In this document: piece after piece, positions 1-5,049 of the stretch
Numbering within the stretch: the stretch's first letter is position 1
Layout of the letters: the number at the start of each line of letters is the position of its first letter
NCBI GenBank assembly: GCA_903872875.1
Contig: CAIQMJ010001266.1
Location: 1 to 5,777 of the forward strand
From: an uncultured Variovorax sp.
GTDB lineage: Bacteria; Pseudomonadota; Gammaproteobacteria; Burkholderiales; Burkholderiaceae_C
Direction: 5' to 3'
DNA length: 5,777 nt
The notes under the pieces: generated by a model
Seen by the model: only the letters and a program-made list of their open reading frames with translations
Database searches by the model: none
Told to the model about the DNA's origin: nothing
Translations under genes and position numbers: made by a program

Positions 1-1
1 C

Positions 2-340
2 GAATTCGCCGAGTACATCGCGGCCGGCAAGATGAAGGCCATCGCCGTCACCTCGCCGCGACGCCTGCCCGGCATCGATGTACCCACGCTGAAGGAGCAG
101 GGCATCGATGTGGAGATCGGCAACTGGCGCGGCGTGTATGGCGCGCCCGGCATCTCGGCCGAGCAGCGCAAGGCGCTGACAGACATGCTGCTCGCCGCCC
201 TGAAGAGCCCGGCCTGGGCCGAATCCCTCAAGAAGAACGACTGGACGCCGGCAGTGATCTCGGGCGACGCGTTTGCCAAGTTCGTGGACGACGACTTCGC
301 CAGCCTGCGCGCCATCATGGCCAAGTCCGGGATGGTCTGA
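2..340 (+). CDS. tctC: TctC/Bug-family solute-binding protein, C-terminal part (5' end outside window)
   Basis: This is the last 112 residues of a periplasmic substrate-binding protein of the tripartite tricarboxylate transporter family. The frame is open from the left edge and ends at TGA 338-340. Visible family features are the segment AGKMKAIAVTSPRRLPGIDV, the VPTLKEQG motif, then GNWRGVYGAPGIS and the helical tail with SPAWAESLKKNDW. All of these belong to the second lobe of TctC/Bug proteins, whose full length is normally about 320 residues, so roughly two thirds, including the signal peptide, is missing. Family knowledge: the protein captures a carboxylate in the periplasm and delivers it to TctA/TctB. 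tctB and tctA follow on the same strand in the classical C-B-A order, so it most likely feeds that permease. The substrate (citrate, another tricarboxylate, a dicarboxylate or an aromatic acid) cannot be read from this fragment. The ATG at position 32 is internal, not the start. Confidence 0.93.
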   Translation, partial: EFAEYIAAGKMKAIAVTSPRRLPGIDVPTLKEQGIDVEIGNWRGVYGAPGISAEQRKALTDMLLAALKSPAWAESLKKNDWTPAVISGDAFAKFVDDDFASLRAIMAKSGMV

Positions 341-348
341 ACCCGGCT

Positions 349-451
349 CTCCCCCAGGCTTCGCGCACTTCGTGTCGCTTTCGCCAACCCCTGCCGGGGG
401 CAACACCAACGGCCCGGCAAAGCCGGTTCCGTGGTGTTTCTGGAAGGGGGG
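349..451. repeat. Cloverleaf-like intergenic palindromic element between tctC and tctB1
   Basis: This noncoding stretch is packed with inverted repeats. An outer stem pairs CCAG 354-357 with CTGG 440-443 and the C-run before it with the G-run 446-450. Inside are three hairpins. The first is 363-378 (GCG-CAC, loop TTC, GTG-CGC with one bulge). The second is 388-400 (CCCC/GGGG). The third and longest is 402-438, where AACACCA 402-408 pairs with TGGTGTT 432-438 and CCGGC 414-418 pairs with GCCGG 422-426 around an AAA loop. From memory, unverified, very similar text recurs between genes in Variovorax and relatives, so I read it as a dispersed REP/BIME-like element. It lies in a transcribed junction and could protect tctC mRNA or weaken expression of tctB/tctA. 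Its right end forms the purine-rich run just ahead of tctB1. Confidence 0.6.
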
Positions 452-479
452 ATCCGTGCTCTTTGTGGAACGCAGACTC

Positions 480-1028
480 ATGACAACAAGTTCTCCCCCC
501 CTGGATGAATCTGGCGCCGTTGCGGCGCGTAGCGCGTCCTGGCCGCAGACGGCCGTCGGGGTCGGCGTGCTGCTGACCGGGATCGCGCTGGCGGGCGGTG
601 CGATCGGGATTTCCTCGGACGCCGGATACGGCGGCGTGGGGCCCAACTTTTTGCCCTGGCTGGTGTCGATCGTGCTCACGATCTGCGGCGTGTTCATCCT
701 GCGGGAGGCGCGCACCGGCGGCTTTCGCGATCTCGATGCGCCGAGCGGCGCCGAGCATGCCTACTGGCCGGGCTTCGTCTGGGTGACCGCGGGGTTGCTG
801 CTGAATGCCGCACTGATCACCACGCTGGGCTTCATCCTGAGCTGCACGCTTTGCTATGTGCTGGCGGTGCAGGGCCTGCGCCGTGCGACCGGCCAGCCCT
901 CGGGCGCGCCGCGCACCTGGCTCATCGACGTGGTCACCGGTGCGCTCATCGCGGCGCCGGTGTTCTGGACGTTCACGCAATTCCTGGCCATCAACTTGCC
1001 TGGCCTGACTTCGACGGGTTGGTTCTGA
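480..1028 (+). CDS. tctB: TctB-family small membrane subunit of the TTT transporter (module 1)
   Basis: This 182-residue protein is the small integral membrane subunit that partners TctA in carboxylate:cation symport. Hydrophobic segments lie near residues 24-44, 57-74, 97-115, 117-133 and 148-172. Between the first two is the family-typical GVGPNFLPWLV stretch (the usual form is G-x-GP-x-FP), and a GF hinge (TTLGFILS) lies between the third and fourth. Length and layout fit TctB, which is poorly conserved in sequence, so topology and position between tctC and tctA carry much of the call. ATG 480 is chosen because it starts shortly before the first membrane helix, but the only SD-like run there is weak (TGGAA 466-470). 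An in-frame GTG at 456 has a much stronger purine run (AAGGGGGG 444-451) and would add 8 residues (VLFVERRL). The frame is open further upstream to 273, but that part overlaps tctC and is not coding. Confidence 0.88.
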   Translation: MTTSSPPLDESGAVAARSASWPQTAVGVGVLLTGIALAGGAIGISSDAGYGGVGPNFLPWLVSIVLTICGVFILREARTGGFRDLDAPSGAEHAYWPGFVWVTAGLLLNAALITTLGFILSCTLCYVLAVQGLRRATGQPSGAPRTWLIDVVTGALIAAPVFWTFTQFLAINLPGLTSTGWF

Positions 1029-1070
1029 CCGTATGAGCACCCACGTTCTTCACTTCGTTTGTTCACTGCT

Positions 1071-1099
1071 CCCCAAGGGGGCGCGAGCCTCTCTTGGGG
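1071..1099 (+). repeat. Stem-loop with GCGA tetraloop in the tctB1-tctA1 junction
   Basis: CCCCAAG 1071-1077 pairs with CTTGGGG 1093-1099. The stem continues inward through 1078-1082/1087-1091, with one G-T wobble (1079-1090) and one bulged T (1092), giving 12 base pairs closed by the GNRA-type loop GCGA 1083-1086. No T-run follows, so it is not an intrinsic terminator. It ends 20 nt before the tctA1 start, just ahead of the GGGAG ribosome site 1109-1113. The text around it (CACTTCG upstream, GGCGGCCCG downstream) resembles, from memory only, a second intergenic repeat family common in Comamonadaceae. In the mRNA it could act as a stability or processing element between cistrons. Confidence 0.6.
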
Positions 1100-1119
1100 C
1101 GGCCCGTCGGGAGTCTTGA

Positions 1120-2643
1120 ATGGACATCTTCAACGCCCTCATGGCCGGCTTCGCGGCCGCCATCACGCCCGTGAATCTGCTCTGGTGCCTGGTCGGCTGC
1201 GCGCTCGGCACGGCCGTCGGTGTGCTGCCCGGCATCGGTCCGGCGGTGGCCGTGGCGATGTTGCTGCCGATCACGTCCAAGGTCGACGTCACGGCTTCGA
1301 TGATCTTCTTCTCGGGCATCTACTACGGCGCCATGTATGGCGGCTCGACCACCTCGATCCTGCTGAACACGCCCGGCGAGACGGCCAGCATGGTGACGGC
1401 GATGGAAGGCAACAAGATGGCCAAGAGCGGGCGCGCGGGCGCCGCGCTCGCGACGGCGGCCATCGGCTCGTTCGTGGCCGGCACCATCGCCACGGTGATC
1501 GTCACGCTGTTCGCGCCCTTCGTTGCCGAGTTCGCCGTCAAGCTCGGGCCGCCCGAATATTTCCTGCTGATGCTGCTGGCCTTCACCACGGTGAGCGCGG
1601 TGCTCGGCAAGAGCACGCTTCGCGGCATGACCGCGCTGTTCATCGGCCTGGCGGCAGGCTGTGTCGGGCTCGACCAGATCTCAGGCCAGGGCCGCTACAC
1701 CGGCGGCATTCCGGAGATGCTCGACGGCATCGAGATCGTGCTCGTGGCCGTAGGCCTGTTCGCCGTGGCCGAGGTGCTCTACGCCGTGCTCTATGAAGGC
1801 AAGGTCGTCGAGGGCCAGAACAGGCTGAGCCGCGTGCACATGAGCAAGCGCGACTGGAAGCGGTCGATCCCGGCCTGGCTGCGTGGCACGGCCATCGGCA
1901 CGCCCTTCGGCTGCATCCCGGCCGGCGGCACCGAGATACCGACCTTCCTTAGCTATGCGATGGAAAAGAAGCTTGCCAAGGACAAGGATGCCAAGGCCGA
2001 GTTCGGCACGACCGGCGCCATCGAAGGCGTGGCCGGGCCCGAGGCCGCGAACAACGCGACCGTGACGGCCGCGTTGATCCCGCTGCTGACGCTGGGTATC
2101 CCGACTTCCAACACCACGGCGATCCTGCTGGGTGCGTTTCAGAACTACGGCATCCAGCCCGGCCCGCAGCTGTTCACCACCTCGGCCGCCCTGGTCTGGG
2201 CGCTGATCGCTTCGCTCTACATCGGCAACGTGATGCTGCTCGTGCTGAACCTGCCGATGGTCGGCCTCTGGGTCAAGCTGCTCAAGATTCCCAAGCCACA
2301 GCTCTATGCCGGCATCCTGATCTTCGCGACTGTCGGCGCCTACGGCATGCGCCAGAGTGCGTTCGACCTGTTCCTGCTGTATGCGATCGGCGTGCTGGGC
2401 GTGATCATGCGGCGCTTCGACTTCCCGACTGCGCCAGTGGTCGTCGGCATGATCCTCGGCCCGCTCGCCGAAGCGCAGTTGCGCAACGCCATGTCGATCG
2501 GCGAGGGAAGCGCAGCGGTGTTCGTGCAGCGCCCGATGTCGATCGTGCTGGTCGTCGTCGTGCTGGCCGTCCTGCTGCTGCCGCGCATCGCCAAGCGCAT
2601 GAGCGATCGCAAGCGCCTGCGGCTCGCGCAGCTCGACGCCTGA
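1120..2643 (+). CDS. tctA: TctA-family large permease of the TTT transporter (module 1)
   Basis: This 507-residue polytopic membrane protein is the transport subunit of a tripartite tricarboxylate transporter, at the usual family length (about 500, roughly 12 helices). It shows the two-fold repeated signatures of the family. In the first half these are GVLPGIGP 34-41 and YGGSTTSILLNTPGE 73-87, followed by GNKMAKSGRAG. In the second half they are GCIPAGGTEIP 264-274, EGVAGPEAANNA 302-313, LGIPTSNTTAILLGAF 325-340 and GIQPGP 344-349. The C-terminal FDFPTAPVVVGMILGPLAE 433-451 is also typical, and the protein ends in a basic cytoplasmic tail. ATG 1120 follows a good SD (GGGAG 1109-1113, 6 nt spacing) and gives the normal N-terminus. 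The second-half loop reads PAGG where many TctA have PGAG; I take this as a subgroup trait. With the preceding tctC and tctB it forms a complete uptake system, ended by the terminator at 2660-2692. The substrate is unknown. Confidence 0.97.
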   Translation: MDIFNALMAGFAAAITPVNLLWCLVGCALGTAVGVLPGIGPAVAVAMLLPITSKVDVTASMIFFSGIYYGAMYGGSTTSILLNTPGETASMVTAMEGNKMAKSGRAGAALATAAIGSFVAGTIATVIVTLFAPFVAEFAVKLGPPEYFLLMLLAFTTVSAVLGKSTLRGMTALFIGLAAGCVGLDQISGQGRYTGGIPEMLDGIEIVLVAVGLFAVAEVLYAVLYEGKVVEGQNRLSRVHMSKRDWKRSIPAWLRGTAIGTPFGCIPAGGTEIPTFLSYAMEKKLAKDKDAKAEFGTTGAIEGVAGPEAANNATVTAALIPLLTLGIPTSNTTAILLGAFQNYGIQPGPQLFTTSAALVWALIASLYIGNVMLLVLNLPMVGLWVKLLKIPKPQLYAGILIFATVGAYGMRQSAFDLFLLYAIGVLGVIMRRFDFPTAPVVVGMILGPLAEAQLRNAMSIGEGSAAVFVQRPMSIVLVVVVLAVLLLPRIAKRMSDRKRLRLAQLDA

Positions 2644-2659
2644 TTTGCGTGCCCCCGCG

Positions 2660-2692
2660 AGGCCGGCCTCGGCATGGGGCCGGCCTTTTTTT
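2660..2692 (+). terminator. Intrinsic terminator of the tctCBA operon
   Basis: AGGCCGGCC 2660-2668 pairs with GGCCGGCCT 2678-2686, and the stem may extend inward by two pairs. It runs directly into seven T residues (2686-2692). It begins 16 nt after the tctA1 stop. A strong GC stem plus T-run on the + strand is a textbook rho-independent terminator. Confidence 0.93.
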
Positions 2693-2745
2693 GTCATGCG
2701 TTCGCACTCCGCGCGGCATCGGGAGCAGTCCTGGCGCCGGCATCG

Positions 2746-2782
2746 AAAAAGCCCCCTGGCCGCATCGCGGTCAGGGGGCTTT
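2746..2782 (-). terminator. Intrinsic terminator of the tctBA module 2
   Basis: On the minus strand, AAAGCCCCCTG (2782 down to 2772 as its complement arm) pairs with the arm at 2748-2758. The stem continues inward to a 3-nt loop at 2764-2766, about 16 pairs in all with one wobble. It is followed on the minus strand by a five-T run (complement of 2746-2750). It starts 14 nt after the tctA2 stop. On the plus strand only three paired T's follow, so termination there would be weaker. Confidence 0.9.
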
Positions 2783-2796
2783 GAAAGTGTCGCCGG

Positions 2797-4329
2797 TCAG
2801 CTCGCCACGGGCGCGGCGTCCTCGGCCGCCGCGATCACCGGCTTGTTCCTGTTCTTCCGCGCGGTGCGGAAGAACGCAACGGTCTGCCAGATGATCACGA
2901 TGGAGATCACGCTGAGCAGCGTGGCGCTGATCGGGCGCGTGACGAAGCCGCTGAAGTCGCCGCGGCTCAGCAGCATCGCGCGGCGGAAATTCTCCTCCAG
3001 CATGGGGCCGAGGATGAAGCCCAGCATCAGCGGCGCGGGCTCCATGTCCAGTCGCATGAACAGGTAGCCGACGAGGCCGAACACCGCGGTCGTGTAGATG
3101 TCGTCCAGGCTGTTGTTGATGCTGAAGGTACCGACGCAGCAGAAGAACATGATCGCCGGGAACAGCACGGTGTACGGGATCTTGAACACCGACAGCCAGT
3201 AGCGCACCAGCGGCACGTTCAGCACCACCAGGAACACATTGCCGACCCACATGCTGGCCACCAGGCCCCAGAACAGGTCCGGGTGGCTGGCGATCATGTC
3301 CGGGCCGGGCTGGATGCCTTTCACGATGAAGGCGGCCATCATCAGCGCCATCACCGGGTTTTCGGGAATCCCGATGGCCATCAGCGGAATGAAGCTGGTG
3401 CGTGCCGCGGCCTCGTCGGCTGCGGCCTGGCCGGCCACGCCTTCGATGCAGCCGGTGCCGATCTCGTGCTTGTACTTGCTGAACCTCTTGTCGGCCGCAT
3501 AGGCGGCGAACTGGGCGATGGTCGGGCCGCCGCCGGGCAGGATGCCGAGCACCGAGCCGATCACGCTGCCGCGCAGCGCGCTCGGGATGATGCGCTTGAA
3601 CTCGGGCCAGGTCGGCATGAGCTTGATCTTGCCGTTGAAGGGCGTGAGCACGTTCTTCTTGTCGAGGTTCTTCACGACCTCGGCGATGCCGAAGCAGCCC
3701 AGCGCGATGCTGATGAGGCCGATGCCGTCCATCAGGAAGGGCAGGCCCATGGTGTAGCGCGCCACGCCGCTGTTCACGTCGGTGCCGACCATGCCGAGCA
3801 GCACGCCGACCATGGCCATCGCCAGGCCGTTGAGCAGGCTGCCGCTGCTGACGAAGCTCACGCAGAAGAAGCCGAGAAGCATCAGCGCGCAGTAATCGGC
3901 CGGGCCGAACAGGAAGCCCACCTCACCGAGCGCCGGAGCCATCGTCGACAGGACGACGATGGCGATCGTGCCGCCGATGAAGCTCGAGATGCCCGCGGTG
4001 AACAGCGCGAGGCCGGTCTTGCCCTTGAGCGTCATCTGGTAGCCATCGATACAGGCCACGATGCTGCTCGCATGCGGGATTTTCATCGTGATGGCACTGA
4101 CGCTGTCGCCGTACTGCGCGCCGTAGTAGATGCCGGCCAGCATGATGAGAGCGCCGCCGGTGGGGATCGAATACGTCAGCGGCAACAGCAGGCTGATGGT
4201 CGACAGCGGGCCGAGGCCGGGCAGCAGGCCCACGAGCGTGCCGACCGTGCAGCCGAGCGCGCAGTAGAGAAGGTTCTGGATCGTCAGCGCATGGCTGAAT
4301 CCGAACGCGAGGTTGTGCAGGACGTCCAT
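2797..4329 (-). CDS. tctA: TctA-family large permease, divergent subgroup (module 2)
   Basis: This 510-residue polytopic permease has the overall TctA plan. GLLPGLGP lies at 34-41, and a second-half repeat GILPGGGPTIAQF starts at 262. EGVAG is at 296-300, IGIP at 319-322, GIQPGP at 338-343, and a C-terminal PAPLMLGFILGPMLEE at 431-446, with a polar tail. The substrate-region signatures differ from the norm. Where TctA1 has YGGSTTSILLNTPGE, this protein has YGDSVSAITMKIPHA (73-87). Where TctA1 has PEAANNA, it has QAAADEA (301-307). The stretch after IGIP reads ENPVMALMMAAF. I infer a different substrate or coupling from module 1. The start at 4329 is set by the 1-nt TGATG overlap with tctB2 and by alignment of MDVLHNL with the MDIFNAL start of TctA1. 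The frame stays open upstream to 4824, but that stretch is a shadow of tctB2. Termination is at 2746-2782. Confidence 0.96.
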   Translation of the reverse strand: MDVLHNLAFGFSHALTIQNLLYCALGCTVGTLVGLLPGLGPLSTISLLLPLTYSIPTGGALIMLAGIYYGAQYGDSVSAITMKIPHASSIVACIDGYQMTLKGKTGLALFTAGISSFIGGTIAIVVLSTMAPALGEVGFLFGPADYCALMLLGFFCVSFVSSGSLLNGLAMAMVGVLLGMVGTDVNSGVARYTMGLPFLMDGIGLISIALGCFGIAEVVKNLDKKNVLTPFNGKIKLMPTWPEFKRIIPSALRGSVIGSVLGILPGGGPTIAQFAAYAADKRFSKYKHEIGTGCIEGVAGQAAADEAAARTSFIPLMAIGIPENPVMALMMAAFIVKGIQPGPDMIASHPDLFWGLVASMWVGNVFLVVLNVPLVRYWLSVFKIPYTVLFPAIMFFCCVGTFSINNSLDDIYTTAVFGLVGYLFMRLDMEPAPLMLGFILGPMLEENFRRAMLLSRGDFSGFVTRPISATLLSVISIVIIWQTVAFFRTARKNRNKPVIAAAEDAAPVAS

Positions 4330-4754
4330 CAGTAGAGCGGCAGCTGGAGGCCGAGAAGGTTCTTGAACGCGAAGGCCACGGCGATCAGGCCGATGGAGAT
4401 CTTGATGTTGCGCACCACCGAGTACGAGGTGCCCGCAAACGTGGAAACGAACACCAGGAACACGATGCCGAGGATCATGTTGATGTGCTCGGAGATCACC
4501 GCGAAGCCGACCAGGCTCAGCAGGATCAGCGTGATGTTCTTGATGTTGTAGTTCAGCTCGACGGGTGGCACGAAGAACGAGCGCACCGTCGTGATCAGGC
4601 CGATCAGGAACAGGAAGCCGCTGATCATCACAGGGAACAGGCCGGGGCCGCTGCGCGCGAGTTCGCCGACCTTGTAGCCGAGTGCGACGAAGCCGAAGCC
4701 CAGGGCGATGAGCATGAGGAACACGCCCTTGACGAAGTTGCGGTTCTTCAACAT
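4329..4754 (-). CDS. tctB: TctB-family small membrane subunit (module 2)
   Basis: This 141-residue membrane protein partners the adjacent TctA2. Hydrophobic segments lie near residues 8-27, 41-58, 72-89, 91-107 and 116-136. Between the first two is the family motif SGPGLFPV (35-42), and the C-terminus LLGLQLPLY matches the usual LLG-x-PLP ending of TctB. The stop TGA shares its last base with the ATG of tctA2 (TGATG), which implies translational coupling and fixed stoichiometry. I chose ATG 4754, preceded by AAAGG (4767-4763, 8 nt spacing), because the protein then begins MLKNRNFVKGVFL just before helix 1. A TTG at 4805 in the same frame would add a 17-residue proline- and arginine-rich extension. 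It lies only 4 nt after a perfect AAGGAG, which is too close, so I consider it unlikely. No tctC gene precedes it in the window. Confidence 0.93.
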   Translation of the reverse strand: MLKNRNFVKGVFLMLIALGFGFVALGYKVGELARSGPGLFPVMISGFLFLIGLITTVRSFFVPPVELNYNIKNITLILLSLVGFAVISEHINMILGIVFLVFVSTFAGTSYSVVRNIKISIGLIAVAFAFKNLLGLQLPLY

Positions 4755-4801
4755 GGCAGATGCCTTTCGACGGGCCGGACGAGGGAAGGGGGGCGAGGCA
4801 T
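4748..4801 (-). CDS. Possible 17-codon leader ORF overlapping the tctB2 start
   Basis: An ATG at 4801 sits 8 nt after a perfect Shine-Dalgarno (AAAAGGAG, complement of about 4809-4816), the best ribosome site on this transcript. It opens a frame MPRPPSLVRPVERHLPC that stops at TGA 4750-4748, a few bases past the tctB2 start codon (4754-4752). A ribosome ending there could re-initiate on tctB2, so this may be a translational leader. The peptide has no recognisable domain and is rich in proline and arginine. Alternatively the strong SD serves the TTG 4805 start of tctB2, or the ORF is chance in GC-rich DNA. Confidence 0.3.
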   Translation of the reverse strand: MPRPPSLVRPVERHLPC

Positions 4802-4825
4802 GCAAGGGTCTCCTTTTGATTCATG

Positions 4826-4871
4826 CCGGACCTCGTTGCACCAGCAAGGGCGCAGGATTTCGGAGGTCCGG
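4826..4871 (-). promoter_or_regulatory. Long-range 9-bp inverted repeat in the tctB2 leader
   Basis: CCGGACCTC 4826-4834 and GAGGTCCGG 4863-4871 are perfect inverted repeats with 28 nt between them, and inside is a small TTGC/GCAA hairpin (4836-4847, loop ACCA). In a transcript toward tctB2 the stem would close just before the SD-containing stretch 4809-4816. It could be a 5'-leader structure or a spaced operator. I do not recognise it as a known riboswitch. Confidence 0.4.
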
Positions 4872-4897
4872 TTGGCGGCGAATCGTAGGGATCGACG

Positions 4898-4922
4898 CTT
4901 CCAATCTGCTTTCATTTGGAAG
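4898..4922. promoter_or_regulatory. Inverted repeat CTTCCAA-N11-TTGGAAG
   Basis: Perfect 7-bp arms, CTTCCAA 4898-4904 and TTGGAAG 4916-4922, flank an 11-nt spacer that is AT-richer than the surroundings. The half-site spacing of about 18 bp suits a dimeric regulator bound to successive turns. It lies about 145 nt upstream of tctB2. It could be a regulator site or, less likely, a hairpin; no regulator can be named. Confidence 0.35.
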
Positions 4923-4941
4923 GTGCCCGCTCAAAATACGT

Positions 4942-4962
4942 GTTATCACTAACAGTGATCAC
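4942..4962. promoter_or_regulatory. 21-bp operator-like palindrome
   Basis: Arms GTTATCACT (4942-4950) and AGTGATCAC (4954-4962) surround AAC. ATCACT/AGTGAT is a perfect inner repeat, and the arms differ at a single position (4944/4960). It lies in the most AT-rich part of this gap, about 190 nt upstream of tctB2 and 90 nt past the kinase stop. Compact symmetry in an intergenic AT-rich patch is typical of a transcription-factor operator. No convincing -35/-10 pair could be assigned beside it; TATTTT (4938-4933 on the minus strand) is the nearest weak -10. Confidence 0.45.
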
Positions 4963-4974
4963 CATGAGCGAAAG

Positions 4975-4991
4975 CGCCTCTTGTCGAGGCG
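4975..4991 (-). other. Small hairpin downstream of the kinase gene
   Basis: CGCCTC 4975-4980 and GAGGCG 4986-4991 form a perfect 6-bp stem with loop TTGTC. On the minus strand it is followed by CTTTCG, a very short T-run. It may help end the kinase transcript or simply be a transcript fold; support is weak. Confidence 0.3.
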
Positions 4992-5011
4992 GAATGCGTC
5001 GGAGAAACAAG

Positions 5012-5040
5012 GGAAACGCGAGGCCCGGCGCCCGCGTTCC
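5012..5040 (-). terminator. Candidate terminator after the sensor kinase
   Basis: On the minus strand, GGAACGCGGGC followed by a 5-nt loop and GCC-T-CGCGTT-T-CC forms an 11-bp stem with two single-base bulges, starting 9 nt after the kinase stop. The sequence after it, CTTGTTTCT, is T-rich but interrupted. If it works, tctBA2 needs its own promoter; if it leaks, kinase and transporter are partly cotranscribed. Confidence 0.4.
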
Positions 5041-5049
5041 GTGGTGCGC

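Noticed and set aside
273..479. Upstream in-frame extension of tctB1 giving 251 residues
   Set aside because: It overlaps the end of tctC and then translates the palindromic element; no homology-like features.
315..1040. Minus-strand 241-codon frame opposite tctB1
   Set aside because: Arg/Gln/His-rich shadow with no motif; the plus strand encodes a clear TctB-like membrane protein.
1071..1099. Hairpin before tctA1 as a rho-independent terminator
   Set aside because: No T-run follows on either strand, and tctA1 downstream belongs to the same operon.
1681..2697. Long minus-strand open frame of 338 codons opposite tctA1
   Set aside because: Rich in His, Arg, Gln and Asp with no domain, the usual antisense shadow of a GC-rich membrane-protein gene; tctA1 on the other strand has clear family motifs.
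3283..4335. Plus-strand open frame of 350 codons opposite tctA2
   Set aside because: Same His/Ala/Asp/Arg-rich shadow composition; no ribosome site or motif, and it lies wholly opposite tctA2.
4330..4824. Upstream in-frame extension of tctA2 that would give a 675-residue protein
   Set aside because: It runs through tctB2 in another frame, is Arg/Pro-rich and non-membranous, and family alignment begins at the ATG at 4329.
4755..5049. A sigma-70 or sigma-54 promoter for tctBA2
   Set aside because: I looked on the minus strand for -35/-10 and -24/-12 pairs; only isolated half-matches such as TATTTT and TACGAT with wrong spacing were found, so no promoter is claimed.
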